Assembly (NCBI GenBank): GCA_958450325.1
Contig: OY288262.1
Span: 10,575,081 to 10,639,080 of the forward strand
Length of the DNA stretch: 64,000 nucleotides
Source of the DNA: Agrostemma githago
Lineage: Eukaryota > Streptophyta > Magnoliopsida > Caryophyllales > Caryophyllaceae
Reading direction: 5' to 3'
Shown here: positions 9,744 through 21,918 of the stretch, one piece after another
How positions within the stretch are numbered: position 1 is the first letter of the stretch
Layout of the letters: each line of letters starts with the position of its first letter
Made by a program: the position numbers and the translations under genes
Notes under the pieces: generated by a model
The model's input: the letters and a program-made list of their open reading frames with translations, nothing else
The model's database searches: none
Told to the model about the DNA's origin: nothing

Positions 9744-11942
9744 TGTAGACACCCGCATTTGGCTGCCAGGTGTCTATAGAAGTTTCCGACAAACACCCGA
9801 TGATGATCGGACGCAAACATGCTTTAACGTACTCGAATATGGGCTCGAAATCATTGGCATTTGGCTTGGGCTTTTTATGGAGTACAAATCTTACAAAACT
9901 AACCTCAAATTCAGGCCCATTGGGTCATTTCGAGTCAGATAAGACTAATTTGGGTCGAATCCGATACCAGGGGCAAAACCATCTTTTAGCGACCAAGTCA
10001 AAACCCGATCAAAGATATTTTCCGAGACGTAGAAACCAGCCGTGTCACCCCACGAGTCCGGTTTGAGCTCAAACACTACAAAATCAGCTACAAAAAATAT
10101 TAAACAATTCCGTTAAAGATAGAATTCGATCTCCAGGAAGAATTCTACCCGAGCACTCGACCGAGTACCAAGCATACTCGGCCGAGCACCCCAATTCCAG
10201 CCGGGTTCGTGCCTTTCCCGCCGAGAAACGGAGTTCTCATTCCTCTGGTCTTCTTACTTTTCCTATCCTAACCGGTATTTCTTATCACCCAATCAAGATT
10301 ACCTCTCCTAGCTTCAATCGAGGACCTCTCCTATAAATAGGACCCTCTCCCACATCGATATACATCATCGACAATTCCCGACAAGATTCATATACATCTA
10401 CATCCCATATAGCAATAATACACACATAGCATCGAATAACCGATATTACAACCCGAGATCACGCCGCCTAGACCCGAAGAAACCGGCCACCTCACCCGAC
10501 ACCCTACACGTCCAAAACCACCATAATTCACCGACATTATCTCGACGCTCCCGTGTCTAAGCCATATTCCGACGAGCCCCGTTCCGAGAATACAAAGCAT
10601 GTAGGTTGAGGGTGTAAAATCAAACCCGTTCTCTCCTTTCTCTCTCTCCTTCTCTCGTCGTTTTCGTCGTTGCATCGTTGGTCCGTTTTTTTATGGGTCA
10701 TCGTCACGTTTTTTTTAAAATCGATACTACAAACTATTTTCATATAAAACAAACGTTCTTAAAATACGATATCGACTCTATTGTCGAATATCATATCTAA
10801 AAAAAACTAAATTAATCTCATTGATGCTAAAAAATCATCACATAGTCTTAAAAACAAAATACGACGATTTTAAACGCGAAGAAAATCGACATTTTTATTT
10901 AGTTCAATTTTTTTAACAAAACAATTTACAAAACCTTTTTTTATCATTTATAAAAAATCATTCCGAATATTTGATACCGATTCCATAATCGAATATCGGG
11001 TATAACGAATATCGCAAATTTAAGTCGAGTATAAATTATGCTATATTTCCACGCGATTTAACAAAATTGTTGATTTTATGAAAAAAACGATTCCGAAAAC
11101 AGGCCGCCATGCGAGTCGCATAGCAGCGCGAGTCACGCCCTCCTCGTGCGGGCCGCTCGAACCCCTGAAAACCACGACATAAAAAGCAATTTCGTTCTAA
11201 TTTTTCAAGCATCGTTTCTTACTAAACAACGGGTTTTTCGGCATATTTCAGGTCTCGATAAATATTTTCTTGACCTCGGTCAACACGTGTTTAATCCATC
11301 ACGTGTCACAAACTTTTCAAAATCATGCATGTCATCGTATCTACATCTTTTATTCGATTTGCAAACCGTTACTAACTTGTTTGTTCATGTTTGTCGCGAT
11401 TTCTTTTTCATAATTTGTTTATTATACTAAACGAACTTCGCATGCTAATACAACTTTGACGTTAATTTTAGATGCATTAAATCGACTTAGCAACCCATTC
11501 AATTTTTGGCTTGTTTAGGGAAAACAATGTTTGCATATCATCCACCGAATCACTAACGCGCGTATTTTAAAATCAAACGATATCTTAGTAGAGGCCGCTA
11601 ACGTGCGGGCGGGGTTGGATGTTCTTTGTGAACTTCCCAACACGTACCCTCATCCCTTACTCAGAACCTCGGTTTCTGGATGTCCGAAACCGTTGGAGCA
11701 CGAGTGTATCGGTATCAAATGCAAAGGGACAAACCCAATAAACTCTGACATCGGAATGGGCCATACTTTTTGCATGGCCCACTATGACATAGAGTGGGTT
11801 CGAACGGGCCCGAACTCCCACAATGTTCGGTGGCGACTCCAACTTCGATATAAATTTCAATTCGATCCATTCTCATATGGAGATTCATTCGCCTCCCCAA
11901 ACCCGCGCGTGGCCTTGTCGGGGTGGACCTATGTCATGTCCA
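9744..11942 (+). mobile_element. Lone Tat-family LTR in the MULE intron
   Basis: It begins TGTAGACACCCGCATTTGG and ends in the family end block at about 11900-11942 (TGTCATGTCCA). At ~2.2 kb it is shorter than the 2662-bp relatives. A TATA box lies at 10332-10339, and a reduced palindrome pair (ACTCGACCGAGT, ACTCGGCCGAGC) at about 10144-10181. MULE intron DNA flanks both sides. I could not find a matching 5-bp target duplication (left ATGAT; right TCAAA), so it is either an old solo LTR or one with lost ends. Confidence 0.8.
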
Positions 11943-12180
11943 TCAAAATGCGTATAAAATAGACATAAAGTAACAGACCACGGTCTCTAAAGTAACAGAC
12001 AGTGTGCATTAAAGTAACGTATAGTGTGAACTAAAATAACTCCAGGTATATTTCATTCACGTACTCAAAAAGAATGCGATAATATGAAATGCTCGTACAA
12101 TGAACGTAAAGTATAATATTATGGAGATTTTTAGTTGCTTCCATGGTGTCTATAGTATAAACTACAGACCAAGAACTTAC

Positions 12181-12214
12181 AGTTTGATTGTTTCACAATT
12201 TGAATATCAGCCAT
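12181..12214 (-). pseudogene. MULE transposase first exon, copy 1
   Basis: A 34-nt exon (MADIQIVKQSN plus one base) starts at the ATG at 12214 and has a donor GTAAGT. Its relative at 22887-22920 is also 34 nt and phase 1. It would splice to the exon at 9697, with the LTR lying in the intron. The flank 11943-12592 is otherwise AT-rich, with scattered AGTAACA words. Confidence 0.45.
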
Positions 12215-12587
12215 AGAACGAGAAGTTGCAGCGGCACAAGGAAGAAGATGAATGACGAATCGTGTATTAATATTCGTTGACTGAATTCGTGTACTTTGAT
12301 TGTAGGTTATTCATATTTGAAGTCGTGAACGATAGCAAAGCTTTATATTTTTCTGAATGGGGAGTTTTACTCTTTTTATTTGTGTCCTATTTTCTTGGCA
12401 ATCACGTCCCACTATTATAGGAAACAATATCTTTTTTTTAATTATTTTTTCAACATGGCAGTTTCATATATCACCACGACACTCTATTGTGTTACAATAA
12501 CAGACGTTATGCACTAAAGTAACACCTTTGATGAATTAAAATAACGGATCATAAAAGTAACAGATTTTTGTCATCAAAATAACAGAC

Positions 12588-12592
12588 ACTCT
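12588..12592. repeat. Target-site duplication ACTCT (left)
   Basis: ACTCT directly precedes the TGTAGACACC start of the LTR and is repeated at 22713-22717 after the other LTR. A 5-bp duplication is usual for plant LTR retrotransposons, so 12593-22712 entered as one unit. Confidence 0.88.
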
Positions 12593-12968
12593 TGTAGACA
12601 CCCACATTTTGACTGCCAGGTGTCTATGGTAGTTTCCAAAAAACACCCGATGATGATCGGACGCTAACGTGTTTCTATGCGCTCGGATATGGGCTCAAAA
12701 CCATTAGTTGCTGGCTAACGCACTTACGGAGTACAAATCTCACAAAACCGATCTCAAATTCAGGCTCAGTCGATCGTTTCCAGTCAAACAAGACTAATTT
12801 GGGTCAAAACCGACACCGGAAATAAAACCGACTGTTAGCGATTGGGTCAACCCCGGTCAAAGTCGTTTCCGAGACACATAAAAACAGCCACACAAACATC
12901 AAAAAACCAGTCCAAATACAAAACCCATCTCGGGGTCCAAAACAGTGGACCCGTGCGACCCAGCTGAG

Positions 12969-13077
12969 CTACTCGATCGAGTGCTCAGCCCACTCGATCG
13001 AGTGAGCCCTTATTCAAGCCCGGCTGCAGGCGCTTGGGCCACTCGACCGAGTCAAGGGGCTACTCGGTCGAGTAACC
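12969..13077. repeat. Promoter-side palindrome pairs, 5' LTR
   Basis: Two pairs of ACTCGRYCGAGT-type palindromes lie before the TATA box at 13103. The counterpart in the 3' LTR is 20428-20534. Confidence 0.85.
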
Positions 13078-13102
13078 CTAGCCGGGGATGCATAGCCTAG
13101 CC

Positions 13103-13110
13103 TATATAAA
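13103..13110 (+). promoter_or_regulatory. LTR TATA box (5' LTR)
   Basis: TATATAAA, 25 bp after the last promoter-side palindrome. It is the likely start signal for genomic RNA of the gag-only element. The 3' LTR copy is at 20562-20569. Confidence 0.6.
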
Positions 13111-14235
13111 CCCCTCCATGCACACACTTCAAGACAACTTTTTCAACCCTAATTCAACCCTATTCTACACTAGTCTACATACATTCAAACCCTAACCCTA
13201 GCCTCTAGGAATCGAAAACCCTAACCACCACAACTTAGCCTACATCTCGATAATCCCGTGCAAGCCACATCTAACGAGTCCCGTCCGAGAACAAGAACAG
13301 GTAGGTTGAGGGTGCAAAATCCCGTGTTTCTCTTTTCTCTTTCTTTTTCTCTTCGCGCGTCGTCTATATCGTCATCATTGTCCCGTTTTTTTATTTTTTT
13401 TTATCGTCATCATCGCATTCTAATATCGCTAATAATTACTAGTATAAAATACTAAAATACTCGTCAATTCGTGTCGAGCGTGAGTGATGACGGGATAAGA
13501 AAACCCGAAAATACAAGGGCATTGCACCCAGCGGTATCGGTCGCTTATCCCGACACCCCGATTGCTTGATTGTTGAGACGAGTTAACGTCAACCGTAATT
13601 TTCCTATTTTTCGCATCATCATTAATCGCATATTTCGTCAATTCTAAAGCTTTTTTCAAAACAGTTACTTTTTAATTAAGGGTTGAAACCTTTTGATGCG
13701 GATCCGACATCACACAATTCGTAAGAATTAATTATGATGTCGGGATGCGGAGGGAATCAAGTCGAGTTTTTTTAATTCAAGTGTCGATCATTTAGATTCG
13801 ATACCAATTCAATAATTGGATGTCGAATCTAACGATTTAGTCAAATAAGTTAACTAACGCGATTTCTCGTTGATGCTAAAATAGATGTCAAACAATTCGC
13901 AAGAATTAATACGACACTATAAGCGCGGAGGAAACTTATATCGTTTTGGTTAATTTAAAACGATTTATAACAATTCTTTTTTTTACCTCACTCTAATATC
14001 CGATGTCGATTCAATAATCGCACGTTGGATATGACGAGTACCTTACACACGAATCGAGCATAAATTATACAATATTTATGCCCGATTAAGCAAAATCAAT
14101 GATTTATCAAAATACGAATCGAGCATAAATTATGCAATATTTATGCCCGATTCGGCAGAATCATCGAATTAGCAAAATCAAAAGCAATTTTGAAATCGAT
14201 ACAAAATTGCAAAGCGAACCATAGTTCGTATAGGG

Positions 14236-14461
14236 GACACTCAATCGAGTGCCTAGCCCACTCGGTCGAGTGGCACCCCAAAATACGAGACAGAATCCAA
14301 TCGTAACGACCACTCGGTCGAGTTACGCAATGACTCGGTCGAGTGGCCGTGCACTCGGTCGAGTTCCTCTATAACTCAATCGAGTGACGTCACGAAATCC
14401 AGACAGAAGCTTCTTCAGAGGTCCACTTGGTCGAGTCCCTCAATGACTCAATCGAGTGGCC
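14236..14461. repeat. Eight-copy palindrome array, 5' LTR
   Basis: Eight CTCGRYCGAG-type sites lie in pairs. Four of the eight have lost a CpG by C-to-T or G-to-A change (TCAATCGA, TTGGTCGA). All eight are CpG-intact in the 3' LTR array at 21696-21918. Confidence 0.85.
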
Positions 14462-15257
14462 CCTTTATCACATCAAGACGTGAGTCCTATAATACCATTC
14501 GAGTCTCGTTAACTCTTTTCATGACTTAAGTCAACACGTGTCAAGTCAGTCACATGTTCCATTACCTTTTCAAAACCATGCATCACGTTTACGTCGTTCG
14601 ACGTCATTCCGTCATTCCATAATTTGCAAACCATTGTTATCGTTACACCGTTACTAACCGTTTGTTTTCTTGTCAATTTTGGTTGTTTATTTTATTGTAC
14701 TAAAATGAACCCGCATGCTAAAATACAACTTCGACGTTAATTTTAGTTGCATTAAATTGACATAGAAACCCATTCAATTCCTCACATGCCTAGGGAAAAC
14801 AATGTTTGCATAAGCATTTTCATCGTTCAACTAACGCGCGTATTAGAAAGTCTTTCGATATCTTAGTAGAGGCCGCTAATGTGCGAGCGGGGTTGGGTTT
14901 CCTTTGTGGGCTTCCCAACACGTACCCTCATCCCTTACTCAGAACCTCGATTTCCGGATGCCCGAAACCGTTGGCGCACGAGAGTCATTCAATACACGAT
15001 AACCGGTAGTGACGGTATCGGTATCGAAATGCAAAGGGACGAGCCCAATAAACTCTGAGATCGGAAATGGGCCATACTTTGTGCATGGTCCATTACGACA
15101 TAGAGTGGGTTCGAAGGGGCCCGAACTCCCACAAAGTTCGGTGGCGACTCCACTTCGATTTAAATTTCAATTCGATCCATTCTCATATGGAGATTCATTC
15201 GCCTCCCCAAACCCGCGCGTGGCCGCGTCGGGGTGGACCTATGTCATGTCCATAATT

Positions 15258-15274
15258 TGGCGACTCCGCTGGGG
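15258..15274 (+). other. Primer-binding site
   Basis: TGGCGACTCCGCTGGGG starts 4 nt after the 5' LTR. It is the type of tRNA-primer site I associate with Tat/Ogre elements (tRNA-Arg, by recollection). Its position fixes the 5' LTR end. Confidence 0.75.
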
Positions 15275-16657
15275 ATTAACTGATGCGTGACTTACTATCT
15301 TCATCCTCAGGGTGAGACTCGAATAGAAATCGTTTGACTAGTACAATACGCGTTTTAGTTCTACGGTTCATGCATAACCCATATTTTCCTGGGCAGGTAC
15401 TCGCGACCGGCGTCCCACTATACCGTGATGTACTCCAATTTGGATATGTCAAAGGTGTCCATAGTCGATTCGAGTGGGTTTCGCGGCATGTTCTAAGATC
15501 AACTCGACTTAGGAAGTCTGTCCCGATCAACGTCTAGACTATGTGCACTGGTATAGACCCTCTATAGACCGACCGAGACTTAGTGTAAAGCATACATGGC
15601 GTCATTATAATGCTTGCCTGACTACATGCTACTTGGTTTCCGTGTCGCTTTCAAAAATCGTCAACTTTTCAAAATTTACATCTTTTTCAAGATATTTCAT
15701 TTCAAAACCCGGGACACATACCGAATTTAGGACTTATGATTTTACTCAAAATAGCCTATTTCTAGCCGGTATTCTGCTCATTTCAAAACTTGAAAATATT
15801 TTCGAACTTTCAAATTTGGGGCCCGATGCACTTTTCGATTTTTTTTGAAAAATCGGGCCCTTCCCCGAGTTCTCTCGGATTTTTGAAAAAAATTCATTTT
15901 CAAAACCTTCCTCTTCTTAGGACTTCCTGTATTTAGCAGTGTCGGGTCATGTCATAAGTCGTCGAAGTCTTTAGCGTCGAAACTCTGTCGGTCTTACATC
16001 ACGAGTTTTCTCCCTATCCCAGTCTGCCTTATTTGACTAAGGCAAGGCCCACCTACGTAGGACATACTCCTACAAAGGCCCGTTTACACGTTCAAGTCGA
16101 AAGTCTGAGAAATATCTCACATGGACCTTCCTTTGAACAGGACTCGGCCCACCCGCCGGATCCTAAGGAAGACCCACCTTTCACGAGTCACCCGTCTAGG
16201 TGTCTTTTCCGAGTCAACCTTTTACAAGGCATAGCCCTATAACAAAAGGTTCGTGGTCCTTACGTCTAAGGGCGACTCGTCAAACAATCGGGTCTTAACA
16301 AAATCTTCAATCCCACTCGGGGGCTACCCATTAGCAGAGCGATCAATCACGGTTGCTTTAAGGGTCATGTCTTACACGTGTCTCACGTACCCCACTTTCG
16401 AGTCACTTAAGATGCCACACCATCTGAGTCCTTAGTCTCACATTGGGGGCTATTCTCCGACGGAGTGATTAATCACAGTCACTCCGAGAATCGTACCCTA
16501 CACATTTCTCTTAGGAGAGTCTAACCCAAGTCAAACCGGAGTCGTCCCTCCTCCCGCGCTATTTCCTATGCCTTGGTGAGTTTGAGTTCCGAAGCAACTT
16601 TTCTGATTACGCAGTATTCTTACAGACAGGCGACCCATAACTAGAAGCCAACGCAAG
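15275..16657. other. Untranslated leader of the gag-only element
   Basis: A long leader of ~1.4 kb between the primer site and gag. Short open frames have no recognisable domain and no support. A long leader is common in Tat elements. Confidence 0.5.
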
Positions 16658-17488
16658 ATGCAAGAAACATTGGACGAAGTGAAAGCCTCATTGGCTAAGA
16701 TGGAGGCCCAATTGACGGTCATCAGGACCGACCAAACCACTCTTGCCACCCGCCTGAGTGTCATAGAGAAAGGGACTCCCAATACTGGATCTGAACCCAC
16801 TGGGCCTATAGCTGAACTAATCAGCGTTGTTCGCAAACTGGAAGAACAGGTCCACTTGTCAACAAGCAACTCGATCAACACGGAAAATGCCCGCACCTAT
16901 TCACCCCTGAATGATGAACTGCCCGACAACCTTGACCTTACGGGCATACCGATGTTTGAGGGTACCGAAGACCCGGTCCACCACATCCGGGCTTTCAAAG
17001 AATTTATGGCTGTGAAGGGGGTGAAGTCCACCATGTTCAAACACTTGTTCGCTTCTTCACTCGAAAAGCACCCCAAATCCTGGTACTACAGGCTCGATTC
17101 CAGGAAATACCCGACTTGGGATGACGTGGCAACGGAGTTCGCTCGAAATTACGCTGATAATACCGAGATCTAGACTATGATGCGTACTCTGGAAGTCCTG
17201 GCCCAAGAGCCCAAAGAAGGGTTCACTAAATATCTTCAAAGATGAAGGGCCGAGAGTGTAAAGTTGGTAGACAAGCCCAACGAGAAGACACTAGTGGAGG
17301 CGTTCATCAACAACCTCCTACCTTCTTACTGCGTCCATCTTAGGTATGCCGACATTTCAAACTTTGCCGTGCTTACCGAAATGGGCATTAGAATTGAAGA
17401 CGATCTTCGACATAATGAAGATCTGGGTGAAGCTTCTACTGAAGGCTATACTGGACATCAACTCGAGTCCTTAGAAGCCGACGACTAA
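16658..17488 (+). pseudogene. Tat gag (retrotransposon gag domain), two nonsense codons
   Basis: Gag forms the virus-like particle that packages element RNA. One frame runs from the ATG at 16658 to the TAA at 17486-17488 (276 codons) with in-frame stops at 17171-17173 (TAG) and 17243-17245 (TGA). The N-terminal ~70 residues are coiled-coil-like (LDEVKASLAKMEAQLTVI). The capsid part follows: GIPMFEGTEDPVHHIRAF, FKHLFASSLEKHPKSWY, WDDVATEFARNYADN, then VEAFINNLLPSY. No CCHC zinc knuckle is present, and the ORF ends soon after the gag domain. With no pol downstream, the element would need pol in trans. The two stops mean even gag is now broken. Confidence 0.82.
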
Positions 17489-17984
17489 TGACAACATAAT
17501 CCGAGAGTCCAGATCTGATTTAAGTCCGAGTCTGAGTCTGAGACTTGGATGTTCTATTTCAAAGTCAAAGTTAGAGTCAGAGTCAGTTGTATTCTGTCCT
17601 CTTTTTCAAAATTAAATAAAATCAGCTTTCAATATTCTTTCTAATATATACTTTCTTTATGTGTTTCTGAGAACATGATGAACACCATCACACACTGTGA
17701 GCACATGCACGTGACTATTACAGGCACATCTACAATGACTGTAGGAACTAAGGCCCGTGTCTTCCCTTACCTGTTCCATGTCTGGTATAGAAAGCCACAT
17801 AACTACCCGTAGCAGGAGCATATCGAATCCTATGACAAATCTGGGTAGTGTCCTAGTTTGGGTTCAAGACGGGAGGCAAGCCCATTTCCCACAATAAACA
17901 CCTATCCAATAAGATCAACCAACCCCTACCTTTGGTGTTAGTCTGACCAACAAAAAAAACTGGACGAAAAAAAAAATCAAGATC
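17489..17984. other. Non-coding segment after gag
   Basis: I see no gene. Fragments of Tat-like 3' sequence and AT-rich DNA lead into the tandem repeat. The position where autonomous relatives encode protease to integrase is simply missing. Confidence 0.5.
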
Positions 17985-18300
17985 CCATGACCGGGGCTAA
18001 GAGGTCAACCAACATTCAAAAAAACCATGATCGGGGCTAAGAGGTCAACCAACATTCAAAATCCCATGACCGGGGCTAAGAGGTCAACCAACATTCAAAA
18101 AACCCATGACCGGGGCTAAGAGGTCAACCAAAATTCAAAAAACCCATGACCGGGGCTAAGAGGTCAACCAACATTCAAAAAACCCATGACCGGGGCAAAG
18201 AGGTCAACCAACAAAAATTCAAAAAACCGATGACCGGGGCTAAGAGGTCAACCGAAAAATATTCAAGAACCCATGACCGTAGTGAAAACGGTCAAATTCA
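17985..18300 (+). repeat. Tandem repeat, ~40-bp unit, 8 copies
   Basis: Units begin with CCATGACCGGGGCTAAGAGG, followed by TCAACCAACATTCAAAAAA. Starts are at about 17985, 18025, 18064, 18104, 18144, 18184, 18227 and 18271, giving periods of 39-44 bp. The last units are more diverged. Amplified tandem repeats in the 3' region are known for the Tat family Retand. Confidence 0.93.
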
Positions 18301-20050
18301 AAGTTATCAATACTCATACCATCCAATAGGGGAGTGACAATCAAGTTGGTCAGTTAACACCACACTCAGCCTTCCCACATTACAACCCTCAAGACCTCCT
18401 CGAGACCTAGGCTAGAGACAGCCCGGAATTTTGAGGATTCAAGCTCCATAGGATACCCCTAACCATTAGGGCCAGACATGGAAACCAGATCCCGCATTAT
18501 CAAACCAGCCCAATCGAAGTTCGAGCCATTTTTACTCGACTTCTCCCTTTCCTACCACATTACAATACCTTACCCTCGAAGCCTTAGCTTCACAAAATCA
18601 ATCTCCAGATATCAAAACATCAAATCCACTTGTGACCTAGCACCACATTTACAAAAACATCCAAACCAGTTACCAACCCCAAACACGGGAACTCAACCTG
18701 CGGTCGGCATAGAACATGCCCAAATAGTTCACACCACCTCTGGGGGCTATCCCGGAAAATGCTCACAGTCACAGGATCAATATCCTAACCATTCTAGCCC
18801 TTTGATCAAGACATCATTGGGAATGCACCTAGCCTGCACCGTCAATATGGCTAGTTACACACAAAGTCCTATTAGACTAGGCACTATAGTATATCTTTCA
18901 ATCCACTGAACTACGGCTTGGTTTGATTTCACTACACGTGAATACGTAGGCAACCTTTCAACAGAGGCACAACCACCCACATTGACACACATTCAAAAAT
19001 CACTATCATTCCGGTCACGACATTGTCATGTTCTCAGTAGCTAGGTTTGTCGTCCTGGGGGCTTCTTTTAGGCAGAAGATCGTCATCCACTCACATAATC
19101 CAAAAGACTTTCAAAATCTAGTCTCCATCCTATAGTGTGTCCTAATACTCGGCTCAGTCAAAGACGAGAATCTGTCGGGACTCGAAGCAATACCCATTTT
19201 GGACCGTACCCAAAAAATCAGAAATCCAGAAGGGCACCAGACTAAAACAGTCTCATTACAGACTATTGCCATTCCCCTATAACAGATCGTTCCCATTTCG
19301 ACTTCTACCATGTTGTCACTCGCCTAGGCTACGGAATAGCGCAATTCAAGAGTCTTGTTAGGCGGCCCACCCCCTACCGAGTCACGGTCCAACCCCTCGA
19401 GAGTCCAGTAGTGTCAGTCAACTCGTCCGGTCACGTCCAGAGTCGAGTCTATCGGTAGGCCTCTCTCTTCAAATTCCACATTGAAATTTGCAAAACTTAG
19501 CCATTTGAGAAAATACTTTTCAAAAAGGTCAAATTTCGGTCTATTTAAACTGCAAATTTCTTTTCTACCCCTTTCCATTTTGAAAACCTAGCCCGTGAGC
19601 AGCTTTCAGGATTTCAATTTCAAAAAATTCAAAAATTCAAAAATTCAAAATTTTCAAAATTTTCAAAAATTCAAAAATCTTTTTCCCCATCGCGAGCCAT
19701 TTTACTACCTATGTGTTGCATGCAAATTTTATGTGACTTATACAGGTACGACTCAAGCAGGGACATGCAACCCACTGTATCTCCCCAGCGGAAAGCCCGA
19801 GGCGGCATTTTCCCCGGAATAGCACGGGATGGGCCTACACACGGGCGCACCCAGGACTTATGCGACAAGTCTGATTCCCCACGGAGTTATCATCATCAAC
19901 TCAGGTGTGACTTCTATCTCATGGCTGGCGAGCCCTTCACGCGAGTCTAACGGACTATAAACGACCCGATCGGACGTCTACCAGGTCTTAATTGACTTGG
20001 TAGCTACTGTGACTTTCGCCTTGTCCAAGCCTCAGTCAGAGTGGAGGCTC
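18301..20050 (+). other. 3' region and polypurine end of the gag-only element
   Basis: This non-coding stretch keeps blocks shared with the first Tat element: 18913-18977 (cf. 754-823) and about 19683-20050 (cf. 3100-3459). The antisense aORF that lies between those blocks in the relative is absent. It ends in GTCAGAGTGGAGGCTC (20035-20050), the presumed polypurine tract next to the LTR. Confidence 0.6.
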
Positions 20051-20427
20051 TGTAGACACCCGCATTTTGACTGCCAGGTGTCTATGGTAGTTTCCAAAAA
20101 ACACCCGATGATGATCGGACGCTAACGTGTTTCTACGCGCTCGGATATGGGCTCAAAACCATTAGTTGCTGGCTAACGCACTTACGGAGTACAAATCTCA
20201 CAAAACCGACCTCAAATTTAGGCCCAGTTGGATCGTTTCCAGTCAAACAAGACTAATTTGGGTCAAAACGGACACCGGAAATAAAACCGACTGTTATTGA
20301 TTGGGTCAACCCCGGTCAAAATTGTTTCTGAGACACATAAAAACAGCCACACATACATCAGAAAACCAGTCCAAATACAAAACCCATCTCGGGGTCCAAA
20401 CCAGTGGACCCGCGCGACCCAGCTGAG

Positions 20428-20534
20428 CCACTCGATCGAGTGCTCAGCCCACTCGATCGAGTGGGCCCTTATTCAAGCCCGGCTGCAGGCGCTTGGGCCA
20501 CTCGACCGAGTCAAGGGGCTACTCGGTCGAGTAA
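20428..20534. repeat. Promoter-side palindrome pairs, 3' LTR
   Basis: Two pairs of ACTCGRYCGAGT-type palindromes before the TATA box at 20562. Same order as at 12969-13077. Confidence 0.85.
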
Positions 20535-21695
20535 CCCTAGCCGGGGATGCATAGCCTAGCCTATATAAACCCCTCCATGCACACACTTCAAGACAACTTT
20601 TTCAACCCTAATTCAACCCTATTCTACACTAGTCTACATACATTCAAACCCTAACCCTAGCCTCTAGGAATCGAAAATCCTAACCACCACAACTTAGCCT
20701 ACATCTCGATACTCCCGTGCAAGCCACATCTAACGAGTCCCGTCCGAGAACAAGAACATGTAGGTTGAGGGTGCCAAATCCCGTGTTTCTCTTTTCTCTT
20801 TCTTTTTCTCTTCGCGCGTCGTCTATATCGTCATCATTGTCTCGTTTTTTTATTTTTTTTTATCGTAATCATCGCATTCTAATATCGCTAATAATTACTA
20901 GAATAAAATACTAAAATACTCGTCAATTCGTGTCGAGCGTGAGTGATGACGGGATAAGAAAACCGGAATATACAAGGGTATTGCACCCAGCGTTGTCGTC
21001 CGCTTATCCCGACACCCCGATCGCTTGATTGGTGAGACGAGTTAACGTCAACCGTAATTTTCCTATTTTTCGCATCATCATTAATCGCATATTTCGTCAA
21101 TTCTAAAGCTTTTTTCAAAATAATTACTTTTTAATTAAGGGTTGAAACCTTTTAATGCGGATCCGACATCACACAATTCGTAAGAATTAATTATGATGTC
21201 GGGATGCGGAGGGAATCATGTCGAGTTTTTTTAATTCAAGTGTCGATCATTTAGATTCGATACCAATTCAATAATTGGATGTCGAATCTAACGATTTAGT
21301 CAAATAAGTTAACTAACGCGATTTCTCGTTGACGCTAAAATAGATGGCAAACAATTCGCAAGAATTAATACGACACTATAAGCGCGGAGGGAACTTATAT
21401 CGTTTTGGTTAATTTAAAACGACTTATAACAATTCTTTTTTTTACCTCGCTCTAATATCCGATGTTGATTCAATAATCGCACGTTGGATATGACGAGTAT
21501 CTTACACACGAATCGAGCATAAATTATACAATATTTATGCCCGATTCAGCAAAATCAATGATTTATCAGAATCCGAGTCGAGCATAAATTATGCAATATT
21601 TATGCCCGATTCGGCAGAATCATCGAATTAGCAAAATCAAAAGCAATTTCGAAATCGATACAAAATTGCAAAGCGAACCATAGTTCGTACAGGGG

Positions 21696-21918
21696 ACACT
21701 CGATCGAGTGCCTAGCCCACTCGGTCGAGTGGCACCCCAAAAACGAGACAGAATCTAATCGTAACGACCACTCGGTCGAGTTATGCAATGACTCGGTCGA
21801 GTGGCCGTGCACTCGGTCGAGTTCCTCCATAACTCGATCGAGTGTCGTCACGAAATCCGGACAGAAGCTTCTTCAGAGGTCTACTCGGTCGAGTCCCTCA
21901 ATGACTCGGTCGAGTGGC
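21696..21918. repeat. Eight-copy palindrome array, 3' LTR
   Basis: Eight paired CTCGRYCGAG sites, all retaining both CpGs. Compare the decayed array at 14236-14461. Confidence 0.85.

Larger units (their letters stand above)
12593..15254 (+). mobile_element. 5' LTR of the gag-only Tat element
   Basis: It starts TGTAGACACCC. Its end aligns to the CCACA end of the 3' LTR but reads CCATA, so the terminal CA is mutated to TA. A TATA box lies at 13103-13110, 25 bp after promoter-side palindromes (12969-13077). A second palindrome array lies at 14236-14461. Short open frames inside it repeat in the 3' LTR and are not genes. Confidence 0.9.

Noticed and set aside
13190..13205. AAACCCTAACCCTAG, like an interstitial telomere repeat
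   Set aside because: Only about two units, present at the same place in both LTRs; chance or leader sequence.
14236..14461. Evenly sized palindromic repeats resembling a CRISPR array
   Set aside because: Plant LTR context, variable short spacers, no cas genes; they are LTR palindromes.
13258..15530. Many 60-100 codon open frames in the Tat LTRs (also 20717-22467, 11531-11962, 5306-6141)
   Set aside because: They are non-coding LTR sequence repeated between copies, with no homology pattern I recognise.
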